Source of the DNA: Ziziphus jujuba
Taxonomy: Eukaryota; Streptophyta; Magnoliopsida; Rosales; Rhamnaceae
NCBI RefSeq assembly: GCF_031755915.1
Contig: NC_083382.1
Coordinates: forward strand, 1,240,001 to 1,304,000
Length of the DNA stretch: 64,000 bases
Direction: 5' to 3'
Below the pieces are notes generated by a model. That model made no database searches and was not told the origin of the DNA. It was given only the letters and a program-made list of their open reading frames with translations. Positions 1-12,888 of this stretch are shown here, piece after piece. A program made the position numbers and the translations under genes. How positions within the stretch are numbered: the stretch's first letter is position 1; the number at the start of each line of letters is the position of its first letter.

Positions 1-554
1 AAAAATATTAAAAATAATATTATTATGTAAAACAACAATAATAAAATAATATGGTATTAAGCATGGTTGACATGTGGCATCTCAACATGGTAACACATGG
101 TCACATTTAATAAGTCACACGTGGCACAATGTTACACGTTTAAAAATAATATTAAAATAATACAGTATTTGAAAAACTCTACAGGTCCATAACTTTCAAA
201 CCACATGTCCAAATCGGACGTGTTGCTAGTCTACGGACTCGTATCGACTAGTACTTCACAACCATGCATGAATCAAAGCTCAACTTTACATGAATAAAAA
301 GTCAACTCCGGCATCCCTTGGACAGTTTGGACCTCAACTTGTTTTGTTCATAACTTTCAAACCGTAGCTCCGTTTTCAACGTGCTACTAGTCTACGAACT
401 TGTGTCAGCGTGTACTTCGTAACGGTGCCTTAGTCAACCTAGAATTCCAACTAGAACAAAAAGTCAACTTTTGACCCCTTCGATCAATGGTCAGAGTCAA
501 AGTCAACGGTCAAAGTTGAAAAATTTCCGTTGTACTTTGGGACGGGGTGTTACA
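1..554. mobile_element. Truncated solo-LTR copy (family S, copy 0)
   Basis: This is the right-hand end of the repeat family that recurs six more times in the window. Positions 1-554 align with 6601-7150 nearly base for base. The copy ends in GACGGGGTGTTACA, the shared terminus; the left part lies outside the window. No coding capacity is seen. Its orientation is the same as in all other copies. The short open frame across its end is not a gene. Confidence 0.85.
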
Positions 555-1099
555 GAGGCTTTGACACATTATCATCATCATCATATATCTATGTATATGT
601 GTCTTTATGGAGGAGCAATAATTATGTTGGTTCATTAGAAAGGTCCACTAATTTCAAAATGGCATGCTATGATTGGTCAGTTGGGTTATTGTGTAATATA
701 CCAGTTTCTTTTTGTCAAGGAAATTTATTGTTAGAAACCATTAATTTTGATTTCATTATTAGAAAATGGTTTGTGTCAAAAATGGTTTGTGTTGGAATAA
801 ATGCAAAAGTTTTTAGCAACGGCAAATTTTAGTTATAATATCAACATTGGTTGATGGTAAAGAAAAGAAAAAAGAAAAGATCAAAAAATAAAATGAACAC
901 ATAAATATATATATATATATATATATATATTTGCATAGTTTAAATGATAGTTTACCTTTTGATGGGTCCCAAGGGTCTGCTTCCAACAACAAGAGAATCA
1001 AGTTGAAGATCATCCACAGCATCACTCAACTTTTCCCTTGGATCTCCCCAGTAAACCTTGGCCAACACCTTCGCCTGCTTTATTCAACATCTCAGCAGA
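555..1099. other. AT-rich spacer with (AT)n microsatellite
   Basis: No gene is recognised. An (AT)n run lies at about 903-931. The short open frames here have no domain signature and are low-complexity. Confidence 0.5.
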
Positions 1100-1781
1100 A
1101 TTCCATGTATATATATTTTGTTGGTGTTTGGTACCATATATGCAAATTTCATATGCAAATTTCATTATTAAATACATATATATATATATATATATTGTTA
1201 TTTAATCATATTTATTAAAGGTTAATTTATCTATATTTAAATTATATTTATATATTAGTAAAATAATGACATATGTATATTTAATAAATAACTTAATAAC
1301 TTAGATGATATTTGTAGTATTATTTAATTAAAAACCATATAACAGATTATGATTATTTTTGTGACATTGTTACTAGGTACTCTTCGTAGTGGGGAAAAAA
1401 AAAGTTCACTACTCTAAGAAGAATAAAAAAATACAACTAAATAATACAAATTGATATTATAAATTAGTCAAATAAAGTTGATTTAATTGGTTTATCATTA
1501 ACATCTGCACCTGACCAGATTGAAGTTGGAGATACTAAAATAGAGTAAATTATTGTAAATGATTAGAATATTAATTAAATACAATTCAATAAAATATACT
1601 GATATAATTATATGCCATATAAACAGAGTATATGGACCAAGTTAAATGGTAAATACGAGTATCAGGTAACGAGCTAATTATGGAGAAACATAATTACCCA
1701 AAAAAATTCAGCCATTGCTTTCTATAAATGATTAATTTATCGATTAATAGGCGTGATCCATTTTGGTATCCGTCTAAACAA
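1100..1781 (+). repeat. Left copy of an LRAT upstream-region duplication
   Basis: This stretch matches 61638-62377 in the same orientation. Shared landmarks, in order, are TTCCATGTATATATATTTT, TTTTTGTGACATTGTTA, an A-run followed by a CACTACTCTAAGA-like block, TAATTATGGAGAAACATAAT and TTTTGGTATC. The copy runs into the first LRAT exon of the pseudogene that follows, so it is probably that gene's ancestral promoter region. The copies have diverged by many substitutions and small indels, which suggests an old segmental or tandem duplication of the cluster. Confidence 0.75.
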
Positions 1782-3597
1782 GATCCAGAGGAACGAACTC
1801 AAACCTGTGATCAAATATACACATGGAGGCATGCCTACAGTTATGCCCATCATGGTGATCTTCTTCTTCTTCTAACTTACTGCTTTTGATTTTTTGTTTG
1901 TGCTAAACAATATGGTTTTTGCTTCTAACGCTTCACTAACTTGATTTGTTTTTCTTTTTGGGTAATTTGTTGATTAACTTGATGTTATTACTGGATTAGA
2001 TTTATTGTTACATCCTATTCCTACTTTGTCTAAGATTTACTTTATTGTTTCTTTGGTTGTTATTTTGGTTTTCTTATTTTGTTAATCTAGTGTGTTATTG
2101 TCTTTTTCTTTCACTAGAATGAAATAAAACAAAGCAGGGACTTTAAGGGGAGCTCCTAGCCTCTTGTAGTGTTTGTCCCTTGTCATGAGAAACAATGCAT
2201 TGATATATATCCTGCCCTTATTTACTAGATTGATGGGGACAAATCACATACAGTAGTTGCATATTTGCTTGGGCTATTTGAGACATGAGAAAGTGAGTTG
2301 TTGGTCGCCTATCAGCCTACCCTTTCTGCATTACAAATATGAAATTTTACCTGAGGATGATAAAAATTTGGGGTGTACAAAAGATTGATGGTCAAGAACA
2401 GAGATGATAGAAAAGACAACCACGTGTATATATATGTATATATTGTTTAGCTTTTTGTTTATGTTGGGATAATCTATGAGAACAAATGGAAATGGTTAAT
2501 GAGGAATCTGACTGTGTTTTGAAGTGGAGTTGGAACGGAGCAATGCTCCTTCAGAATTAGGATTGAGAAGTTTAGTAATCCACTCTCCTCAAAATGTAGG
2601 ACTTATAGACTTCTATCTTATAAGTAAACACAAACACTTTTTTATTTCAACTTAATCTGATTGTAATATGTGGTAAGTTATTTAGAAACTCCATCAGTTT
2701 GGCTAGATTTTTCTTAGGTTTAGGTCTAATATCCAGTAGTAAGTTTTTCCACTTATTGATTTGTAATTGAACACACGTTTGATAAGATTTGCACTTTTAT
2801 TGCTCAATCTCTTTTACTTGTATTGTATTTGGTTCTTTGCAATCCTGTTCTACATATTATGAGAATCCATCTGTTTCTTATGGTAACATAATTAATGTTA
2901 TATGACTTCACTGCCACTCAGTTTACTTATAATGTGACCCTAGGGATATTTGTGGGTGAAGGAAAGGTGATCCACCTGACTTAAGGAGTAGGCCATATTC
3001 TATTAAGCTCATCTCACTCCCATCCATAGGACAATCCCTGTGTTCAAGTAAGTGGTGATCAACTAACATTCGACCATGTGGTCTTGTCCAGCTTAGATAG
3101 TTTTCTTTCTCCACTGCTTTGAATATGGTGCTAATCTAGTTTTCTTTCTTGCCAAAACTCGAGGAGGTACATGTACCCTTGCTCCTAGCGACCCACCTGT
3201 AGTCGCATGCACCGTGCGACTACCCTCTTTATGAAAGACTTTGGTGTCTACAACCTTTCAGAAAATAACTGTGAAGACTTTGCAATATGCTGGAAAACTG
3301 GCCTCCTAGTTGATGATAGCAATTGTTTCGCATAAGCATTGGCAGGAGTGGGCAGATAGCATCATTGTTGGCCGCCATTGTTGTATCCATTTCTTCTTTG
3401 CTTCGATTGTCAAATGCTGGTTCTACCTGGCTAGCATTTGTGGGATTTTTCGTGTACTGCATGTTTAGATTGCTTTTGGATATTAGAGTTCGTCGATATG
3501 TTTGTAAAGTTGAAATAGAGGAATTGGCGCTGCACTTGAGAGATTTGGTCGTTTTAGTTTCACATGTACTTTATTGGACAATTCTAAGCCGTATTTG
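1768..3597 (+). pseudogene. NC/LRAT-domain pseudogene A (LEAD-SENSITIVE 1-like)
   Basis: This is a two-exon LRAT-family remnant. Exon 1 (about 1768-1854) still encodes IYTWRHAYSYAHH before a GT donor, but a single-base loss inside the LKPGDH motif breaks the frame and no start ATG is visible. The second exon starts after TAG at 2941-2943 with GIFVGEGKVIH, then meets a stop at 2982-2984. Further frame changes separate [23 protein letters not shown] and SIGRSGQIASLLAAI. The last of these, with its membrane-like tail, is open at 3323-3598. The NCED cysteine motif survives only as a relic. Family members are His-His-Cys acyltransferase/hydrolase-like proteins; this copy cannot make one. The intron (1855-2943) begins with a CTT-rich tract as in its paralogues. 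Confidence 0.85.
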
Positions 3598-3599
3598 AT

Positions 3600-4318
3600 A
3601 CCAATGATGTCTCCCTTTTTGGGTATTTTGTTATGCAAAATCTGTTAGGTGTATGTTATCATTCTATATGCGATGTTCATGTGATTTAATCAAAATTTTT
3701 AATTTTGTTTATTAAATATAAACTTAGACAATTTGTATACTACAGTTAGAGAGACATTGGTCAAAATATGCTCTTAACAATCCCCTTTTGGCATTAACAT
3801 GAGATCTTCAATGACAAATGCTAATGCTAATTCAAATTTTTAGCATTGATTTTCTGATAGTACATATTAAAAAATAGTATTGTCAAATTATAAATTTTAT
3901 TCAATTGTAATTAAGCCTACTTTTAGATTACTTTTTACCTATTGGAAACAAAAATATTAATAAATTAATCTAGTATATGAGAAGCCCACAAACTTTATAG
4001 ATGATTGGATCCAATGCCAAATTTTACCAATGATAAATTTTGTACCAAATTTGACAAAAAAATAATATTGCCCAAAATTGCAATGTTTCAGTAGAGAATT
4101 AAAAAAAAAAAATGATTGCGAATTTATAGCAATGGCAAACGAACACCTACTCAAATCTCGATGGTCGTCGTCTTGATCGTATTATTTTCGATAGCGGTTG
4201 TTTAGTGATTGGTTCAATTATGTATTTAAATATGATGAATAATGCTGAAAAAAAAAATGACACGAAATGACGCGATTTTGTAGCTACACCTTATGTGGAG
4301 TTATTAATCTTTGTCCAT
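3600..4318. other. AT-rich intergenic spacer
   Basis: Nothing recognisable beyond the 3' flank of pseudogene A and simple A/T-rich sequence. The open frame on the minus strand near 3957-4154 is low-complexity. Confidence 0.5.
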
Positions 4319-4323
4319 ATCTT

Positions 4324-7150
4324 TGTCAGGACCCGTTCAGAATTACTCCCCGGAACCTTAGACAAGCCTTGATCCCAGGGAAACCCTACCGGACCCTCCA
4401 TCGGAAAATCCGGCAGAACTTCCCCTAAGGGATGGACTAACCACAAAATTACCTGCACTGAAAACACACTTCTATAATCGTCCCCTTATTCCTTCCATAT
4501 TACTACAAATTGATTTCACAAATTTACAGCACTTCAAAATAACAGTAAATCAGTGCATAGATAATAACTACACGTCCAATACAGTATACAGAGCATTATA
4601 CAAATAAATATGATTAATACAATGACAGATACAGAAACAATACAAGATGAAGAGGAAAAAGGGAAGAAATACTTCTTGGACTTTCGGCAACGAGCTGAGA
4701 CGTCGGGCTTGCCCCGGACGATCAAGTCTCTCAACCTGGACCTAGGGGAATGGAATTTAAAAATGTGAGATGCTAATCATCTCAGTGAGTGACCCTATCT
4801 ACTGTACACTTTTAATATTAATAATATACCAAATAAAGGGATTTAATTAATCAATACCGAACAATTAAATAAATAAATAAATAAACAATTAAGGTAACAA
4901 TTTCTCTCAAAACCCTCACTATTCACTCCGTTGGAAATGTTCCCCTTTTAAAACATTTTCACAAAACCCGATATTCGTACTTCCCAAAAACCAAGGGACC
5001 AAATAATTTAATAAACAACAAATAAATAAATAAATACCCCAAATATAAATAAACTGCAATAAATTATAATAAATAATTTTGTACTCTTTGAGGTTTGAAA
5101 TTTCTATCCGAAAAATTTGTACTTGACGCACTACACCATATACCAGTGATGCCCTCCGATACCCAGCGTCCTGAGCACCGACTGGTGGGGAGATTAAAGA
5201 GAGAAACTTGCAAACGGCACTTCGGCGTCCCGACAGTACTGCTGCTGAAACCATCATCCCGGCCAAGGAGGGGGGCGGCTGTGTGCACTATATAAGACTT
5301 GCCTACCCACGGTCCAGTGGCAACTCACGGGAGAAATAATAATACTTGCGCGCTGAACCACATATACATATACCAGAACACCAATACTGTGTGAATGAGT
5401 CTAAAATAATTATTAAACCAACTGTACCGTTTTCCAAAATTATCGTGGGAAATATATCAAAATTCACACTTACCATCTCACATATTTTTATTTAAAAAAC
5501 CGGTACGAAAACATCGATAACAAATAAAACCATAATTTTCTCGTAATACGAAGTTCAACAATTCAAATACTGCGGGCATAATTTATAAAATTAAACCACC
5601 AATTTAAACAAATATTTTCATAAAATATTTAACCCAATTATGCCCGAAAAATAATACTTAAAATCACGTACGATTATTACTGAAATATATTTTACTCATG
5701 CATAATAATTAAATTAAATCACAATAAAATCATAATTAAATTGTACCACATGAGCATAATTTAAATACCAATTAAACACCAATTAAACATAATTAATTGT
5801 CCAAAATATTTTAAAGGTGGGTCACTCACCTGGAGCACGCAATTAAACCATGATCCACCGTGGGATCAATTCCACGACTCACCGGTGCTCCTAGAACACA
5901 ATTCACACACAGTCAAACAAATTAATATTTTATTCCGGTAAATAATACCCGGTACCCGAAGGGTCAAACACAAACGTTATCCAAAATTGACAAATTATAT
6001 GTCTATGGAAAGCTTGTGAGATGAGGATCACATTACCGACCTCCATTGAGCCCAATTCGACCGGCGGTGGCCGGAATTTGGTCGGAAAGATTCGGCCGAA
6101 TTTAAACTTGAGGGATCTCTCAAACGGTGGGGATTTTGGGCAATCTAACCCCGGAAATGGACTCAGAGGGGTCGAAAATGGTGGAATAGAGGTATGGATC
6201 GGGCTGGGTTGGTCAGAAACGGCAAGAATCGCCAGAAAAACTTAACCGGCCGCTGCCGACTTCACCGGCCCGATCTGGGCGCGTCCGGCTGTGATTGGCC
6301 GGGAAAATTGGAGGTTGAGGTCGCGGGGAGCTGGGCTTCACCGGTGGCCAGCGCGTGTGGCCATCTGGCAACTGAAATCCTACCAAGCGGTCGGTCAAAG
6401 AGAGAGGGGGAGAGAGTCAAAGGAGAGAGAGAGAGGGAAAATTCCTGCTGGTTTTTTGACGGGCTCGGGGAAGAAGAAGGGAAGGAAAGGAAAAGAAAAG
6501 AGAAGGTGTTTTCCCACGTGGAGAAAAGAAAAAAAAAGAAAGAAAAAAAAAAGAAAAGAAAAAGAAATAAAAAGAAATAATTTAAAATTAATTAAACAAT
6601 ATTAAAAATAATATTATTACATAAAACAACAATAATAAAATAATTTGATATTAAACATGGTTGACATGTGACATCTCACCATGGTGACACATGGTCACGT
6701 TTATTAAGTCACACGTGGCACATCGTTACATGTTTAAAAATAATATTAAAATAATATAGTATTTGAAAAACTCTACAGGTCCATAACTTCCAAACCACAT
6801 GTCCAAATCAGACGTGCCGCTAGTCTACGGACTCGTATCAACTAGTATTTCACAACCATGCATGAGTCAAAGCTCAACTTTGCATGAATAAAAAGTCAAC
6901 TCCGGTACCCCTTGGACAGTTTGGACCTCAACTTGTTTTGCTCATAACTTTCAAACCGTAGCTCCGTTTTCAACGTTCTACTAGTTTACGAACTCGTGCC
7001 AACGTTTACTTCGTAACGGTACCTCAGTCAACCTAGAATTCCAACCGGAACAAAAGGTCAACTTTTGACCCCTTGGTCCACGGTCAAAGTCAATAGTCAA
7101 CCTCGGTCAATGTGCAAAAATTCTGACATGGTTCGGGATGGGGTGTTACA
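4324..7150. mobile_element. Solo LTR, family S copy 1
   Basis: The element starts TGTCAGGACCCG and ends GGGGTGTTACA, so the ends are TG...CA as in an LTR. Flanking ATCTT occurs at 4319-4323 and again at 7150-7154 if the terminal A is shared, which suggests a 5-bp target duplication. There is no gag or pol. Internal landmarks shared by all copies are a GAGATGCTAATCATCTCAGT block, a CCTCCGATACCCAGCG block, GGTGGGTCACTCACCT, a GC-rich CGCCGG-rich segment and a CT-rich tract. Read on the minus strand it begins TGTAACACCCCGTCCC, a start common in plant LTRs, so that may be the element's own sense. Internal open frames such as 6194-6605 lie in the GC-rich part and are not genes. Confidence 0.85.
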
Positions 7151-7189
7151 TCTTCCCCTCATCGTTCCTGTCAGATATCTAATGTTGGG

Positions 7190-8780
7190 TATATATAAGA
7201 TGGAAGAGGTTGCGTACATGATCTAGAGGGTGATGTCAAACAGGATCCAGAGGAACCAACTGAAGCTTGGTGATGACATCTATACATGGAGGCAAGCCCA
7301 TACCTATGCCCATCACAGTGATCTTCTTCTTCTTCTTCTTCTTAATACTATCAAACTGCGTATATACGTTCACTAAGTAATTGACTTACAAGTGTTGTAC
7401 TAATAATGTCTGCTTTGGTTTTGGTTTTCTGCTTCTATCTTGACTTGTTCATCTTATGAATTGGTTTGGCGTTACATCCTTACTTCGGCTAATATCTACT
7501 TTATTTTTTCTTTGTTTTCTTTAATATATAAATATATATATATATATATATGTATATTATTTTTTGTTGAATTTTTCGTTTTCTTAAATCTAGTGTGTTA
7601 GTATTCAAGTTTATGCAAGGTTGCTTCTTGTGATTGGCGCATATTTTCTAGAGGAACAACTTTTCTACATATGTAAATATTATTTTCTATGTTTATAATT
7701 TGCTAAAACCTTTCTGTAATTGGTCAAATGCCTTTTGATCCTTAAATCTTTGGAACTTCTCCATAGAAAAATCATATTTTGTTGTCTGTGGTGTAAGGTG
7801 TCTAAGAGGTCTTTGTCTTGAGATATTGTTTACTTAACAGGGATGCCAACTTTTTTGCTTGCTTTGGTTTTGACACCTGAAAATCAATACTTGATCTAAC
7901 AGCTTCATCATTTCCTTTTATCTAATGAGTTATACAGACTTGATTTAAAAAAAAAAAGGAAAAAAAAAAAGTAGTAAATATACACTTTGGTACAACTGAG
8001 TTTCTATTTTGATCTCTTTAAATACATGAGTTTTTAATTTATTTGTGTTAGAATATACAGGCTTTGGCTTTGCAAGGTGACTGGCCTGAATTATTGATCT
8101 TATTAAATATAGGCACACATGGGATTGACAATACATCCTACTTTGGCAAAGAATTTTTACATTCCATGTTTGAGTCTTTTATTTTCTTTTTTATACTTGG
8201 CCTCATTACCCTAGTGCTTATCATCCATCTCTCTGCAAGGTTGTGTGTTGTGATTGATGTTGGGACTTGGGATTGAACCACAAAAAATGTATTGCTGGCA
8301 GTGGTGAGTTAAAGCCCACTTTCTGGAGGAACATGTCTATATATGCGAGTATTGTCTATAAAAATAATTTGCCATTGTTTTATCCTGAAGATTATAGACC
8401 TTCCTGTATTTGGTTAAATTCCTTTGATGGTTTATTCCTTGAAACATCTCTATGTAACGATTATATTTCGTGTGTCTTTATGGTCAAAGGTGTCAAAGAT
8501 AGTCTCTCTCTTGAGGTGCCCATCCCAAATTTATATAATAGGAGATCAGGATGATCCCATGGGTTTGAATTCTTTCTTTCACTGACTGGAACGAATTGAG
8601 ACAGTAGAGACACAAGCAACTTCCGTTGTAGTGTTTGTGACATCTAAACAAATTAGAAAGGTTTGATGAGGACTAAACAAATTAGAAAGGTTTGATGAGG
8701 AAACTTTCTATTCTTCGAAGTGGAGTTGGAAAGGGCTATGCTTCTATAGAATATGAATATTTGTTTCTTCTTTTCCCTGT
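7190..8780 (+). pseudogene. LRAT pseudogene B: orphan first exon plus intron
   Basis: Positions 7190-7317 match the first LRAT exon of the intact gene at 15866-16057. The encoded run is SNRIQRNQLKLGDDIYTW followed by RQAHTYAHH. The GDH histidine is Asp here and the final glycine codon is disrupted before the GT donor (7318). A CTT repeat follows the donor, as in the paralogues. The stretch to about 8780 resembles the first introns of the other copies (for example ACTGACTGGAACGAATTGAGACA near 8580, shared with 19030 and 22075). No second exon with NCED or TRGGTC motifs is present. It is a dead copy that kept exon and intron but lost the catalytic-domain exon. Confidence 0.75.
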
Positions 8781-9478
8781 CCCCTCCTCCCTTAAGTTTG
8801 GATTTAGAAACCTCTATGCTAAGTAGATTCTACTATTTGAACTTATTGTACATGCAATGTTCATGGGATTTTATCAAAGTCTTTTGATCTTGTCTCACAT
8901 AATTTCTAAAAAGTTAAAAATAACTTTTAAAATTTAAAAATAACTTTTAAAATTTAAAAGATGAAAATGTTTGGATAATTTTTAAAAAATGTTTTTTATT
9001 TGCAGAAGTACTTCTAAACAAAATCAGTAAAGAATAATTTGTTTAAGATGCATTTCAAAGCAGAAGTAGAAGCAAAACCTACGCTGAACAGTACCTTCAT
9101 TTTACTAATTAATATGAATTTGAAATAATTTGTATGCTACAATTATATGCACAATAGATAAAATATTTGGTAGTGTAATGCTATTATATAATGGAAAAGC
9201 AATTTGTTCAATCCGCGAAGTTATAACATCATAAAAGATGCACAAAGTCACCCCAAAAACAATTGATTTACCGATAACTCGTTTATTTTTATGGAGAAAT
9301 ACGAGCAAATGGTAGATATACCAAATGCTCAACAAGCAAGCCATAGTGCACCGGAGTTGAGCCGACCAAGTACTACGTAACAATTACAAGCCCAAAAAAA
9401 TAAAAAATAAAAATGACGTTCTTAGGATTGGGCTTGTCCTTGCGGACTGGATTGCATTAGGGAAAGTAGTTATTTTTT

Positions 9479-9522
<44 letters not shown>

Positions 9523-9577
9523 TTTTGGGTTGTGGTTGAAAGAATGGAGCAGTTATACAAGTCATCCACCTAACTGT
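8781..9577. other. AT-rich spacer
   Basis: No gene is recognised. A long (AT)n microsatellite occurs at about 9483-9515, followed by a T-run, just before solo LTR copy 2. Confidence 0.5.
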
Positions 9578-9582
9578 ATTAT

Positions 9583-12479
9583 TGTCAGGACCCGTCCAGA
9601 ATTCCTTCCCCGGAACCCTAGACAGCCCTGATCCCAGGGAAACCCTACCGGACCCTCTAACGGAAAATCCGACAGAGCCTCCCCTAAGGGATTTACTTAC
9701 CATAAATTACCTGCACTGAAAACACACTTCTATAAACATCTCCTTATTCCTCCCACAAACTACAAATTGTTCCACAAATTTCAGCACTTCTCAAAAGCAA
9801 CAACAGTCCAGTGCATAAATAAAACAGAAGTATCCCAATAGTATACAAAGCTTTAAGAAGTGCTAAACAACAGAAATACAACAAGGCTGAAAGAAATAAT
9901 ACACTGAAATGAAAGAGTAAAGAAGTACTCCTCGAAACACAACAGCAGCGGAAAACTTGGTTCGCTCCGGAAGAACGTCTACCACCACTTGCACCTAAGG
10001 GAACGGAATTTAAGAGTGTGAGATGCTAATCATCTCCGTGAGTAACCCGAACTACTGAACACCTTTTGTGATAATAAAAATAATAGTAATAGCAATTAAG
10101 GAATAGAACAATTACCAGCAATTAATAAATAAATAATAATAACTGTTGGAAAATAATAATTTCCCTCAAAACTCTCACCAATCGCTCCGTTTGAAATGTT
10201 CCCTTTTTAAAACCTTTTCGCAAAACCCAATGTACATACCTCCCGAAAACCAAGGGATTAAACCATTTGATAAACAATAAATAAATAGAAAACATACCCC
10301 AAATATATAATAAAAATATAATAAATTATAGTAAATAATTTTGAACACCTTTGGGGTTTAAACCATTATTTGCAATTTACACCGACGCACCACACCATAT
10401 ACCGGTGATACCCTCCGATACCCAGCGTCCCGAGCACCGACTGGCGGGGGGTTAAAGAGAGAAACCTGCAACGGTCACTTCGGCGTCCCGACAGTACCGA
10501 CTGCTAAAAACCATCACCCGGCCAAGGAGGGGGGCGGCTGTGGCCAATAACAACTTGCCTGCCCACGGTCCAATGGCAACTCACGGGTGAAGTAATAAAT
10601 GTGCGCTAAACCAGATAATAACCGTGCACTACCACGTGTCCATACACCATACACCAGAACACCAATACTGTATGAGTGCGTCTAAAAAAATAACCATAAG
10701 TAACCAACCGTACCGTTTTTCCAAAAACCACCGTGGGAAGTATACCAATTTTCACAAAACACCATCCCACATATTTTTATTCAACAACCCGGTACGAAGC
10801 AGAGATAATCAACAAACCACAATTTTCCTCGAAATACGAGATGCAACCATAAAAATACCACGGGCATAATTTATAAAATTCAAACCAATATTTTCGTGAA
10901 ATATTTAACCCAATTATGCCCGAAAAATCAATACTGAAAACCACGTACAAATAATACCGAAACATACTATGCTTATGCATAATAAATAAATTAACCAAAA
11001 TAAAACCATAAATAAACCACACCACATGAGCATAAATTTAAATATCAATTAAATATAATTAATTGCCCAAAATAATTTTTGAAGGTGGGTCACTCATCTG
11101 GAGCACGCAAATCAACTAAGATCCTCCTCGGGATCAACTCCACTACTCGCGCGTGCACCTAAACAACCACAGTGCACAAACCAAAAATATTAATATTTTA
11201 TTCGAGAAATTCCCAAATGGATACCAAGGGAGCGAACAGCAAACGACATCTAAAGGGTTACGAATTATATACCGAATCGAAGCTCGCGTGATGAGGATCA
11301 CGGATTCGGTCTTACTTCCCGGTGATCGGACTCGATGGGGTCGGAATCTCGCCGGAAAGCTTTGAGGGTTTCGGCTCCGCAATTCTCCCAAACCGTCGCG
11401 AATTGGCAGAAACGGAAGCCGGATTCGGGTTCAGGAGGTCGAACACTACGGACTGGAGCTGGCCGGAATTTCGGGTACTCGCCGGAACAGTATTTTCCGG
11501 CGAGCCGCCGCGGTCACCGGCGGCGGCGTGTGCGGTGGCCGTTGGTCGTGAAATTTTGCAGACTTGTAGATCTTGAGGAGAGCAACCCAACGGGATCGGC
11601 GGTGAGCAAAACGGAGGTCGGACGGCGGAGAAATCACCGTTTGAATATTTCCGGCCCCTCGCCGGAAAACGCTCCGATCCCGGCGCGTCGGTGGTCCGAT
11701 GGCCGTGATTTTTGGTGGGTCGGCCGGACTTTACGAGAGGATCAAGGGTGTACAGCACGTGTGGCCGGAAAATGGCTGAAAAAGGGTCAATTTGTGGTGG
11801 CCGACGGTGGAGGGGAAAAACTCGCCGCCGAACTTTGGAGGTTTTGCCGGAAATGAGGAGGGCAAGCTTGCTGGCTGGCGCGTGCACAGTAACTCGGCCG
11901 GAACAGTTGAAAAATTCCAGTGGTCAGCGGCTCTCTCTCTCTCTTTCTCTCTCCTCTCTCTCTTTCTCTCTCTTTCCCGAGAGTTTTAACAAATAAAAAC
12001 CCCTGTGTGACACTGTTCATGCCACGTGGATCAATCAGAAGTTGACACGTGGCATTTCACTGTTCACGACCCAAAAACATTAAAATATTACGGTATCCGG
12101 TAAACTTCAAATGTCCATAACTTTTTAATCGGATGTCCGTTTTGAGCGTGCCGCTAGTCTGTGAACTCATATCGACGAGCACTTCACAACCATGTATGAG
12201 TCAAAGCTCATTTCCCCATAAACAAAAAGTCAACTCCGGCACTCCTTGGACAGTTTGGACTGCAACTTGTTTCGTCCATAACTTTCAAACCGTAGCTCCG
12301 TTTTCGACGTGCTACCAGTCTACGAACTCGGGGCATCGTGCACTTCGCCACGGTACCCTGGTCAACTCGAAATTCCCACCGAGTCAAAAAGTCAACTTTT
12401 GATGCCTTCGGTCAACGGTCAACGGTCAACCTCGGTCAACATGCACGGATTCCGGTGCGATTTGGGACGGGGTGTTACA
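9583..12479. mobile_element. Solo LTR, family S copy 2, TSD ATTAT
   Basis: The element runs from TGTCAGGACCCG to GGGTGTTACA and is flanked by a perfect 5-bp duplication ATTAT (9578-9582 and 12480-12484). This is direct evidence that the ~2.9-kb unit inserted as a discrete element with LTR-type ends. No internal retroelement genes are present. The GC-rich section at 11300-11900 produces several overlapping long open frames on both strands (up to 191 codons). These have no recognised domain and the same segment recurs in copies 3-6, so I treat them as fortuitous. The copy most like this one is copy 6 at 55280-58107. Confidence 0.9.
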
Positions 12480-12484
12480 ATTAT

Positions 12485-12879
12485 AGAAATTATTTTTCTA
12501 TTTGCGATGTGCATGTGAACGAATGAAACTATGATTTTTTTTTTTAAAGTCTTATTTATTAATATAAAAATAAAATTTCCTGTTTGTTTGAAACCAAAAA
12601 AAAAAATCAATTGAGCTGTTATATTCGGTTAAAAAATAAAAATAAAAATAAAAATTGAACTGTTATATATTAGAGGTATAAAAAAAATAAAAATTAACAG
12701 AATACTAAATTAAAATTTTTGGTTATCAATTCTCAACTAACATGAACGATTAGGCAGAGGTAACACAAACACATAAAATTCCACATCCCAGCCTGTGTAA
12801 ATAAAAAAAAAAAAAAAGAACATAAAATTCCATATGTATGTATACCTGTATGCTTTGCTACAATATAAGCTTATGCTAC
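12485..12879. other. AT-rich spacer between LTR and MULE-like element
   Basis: Only A/T-rich and poly-A sequence is seen. No coding signal. Confidence 0.5.
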
Positions 12880-12888
12880 GTTAAACAA

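Noticed and set aside
6194..6605. Overlapping plus-strand frames rich in K, R and E
   Set aside because: Translation of GA-rich repeats inside solo LTR copy 1.
11312..11887. 191-codon open frame on the minus strand and overlapping frames on the plus strand
   Set aside because: It lies in the GC-rich part of solo LTR copy 2. Equivalent segments in copies 3-6 do not keep the frame, and no domain is recognisable.
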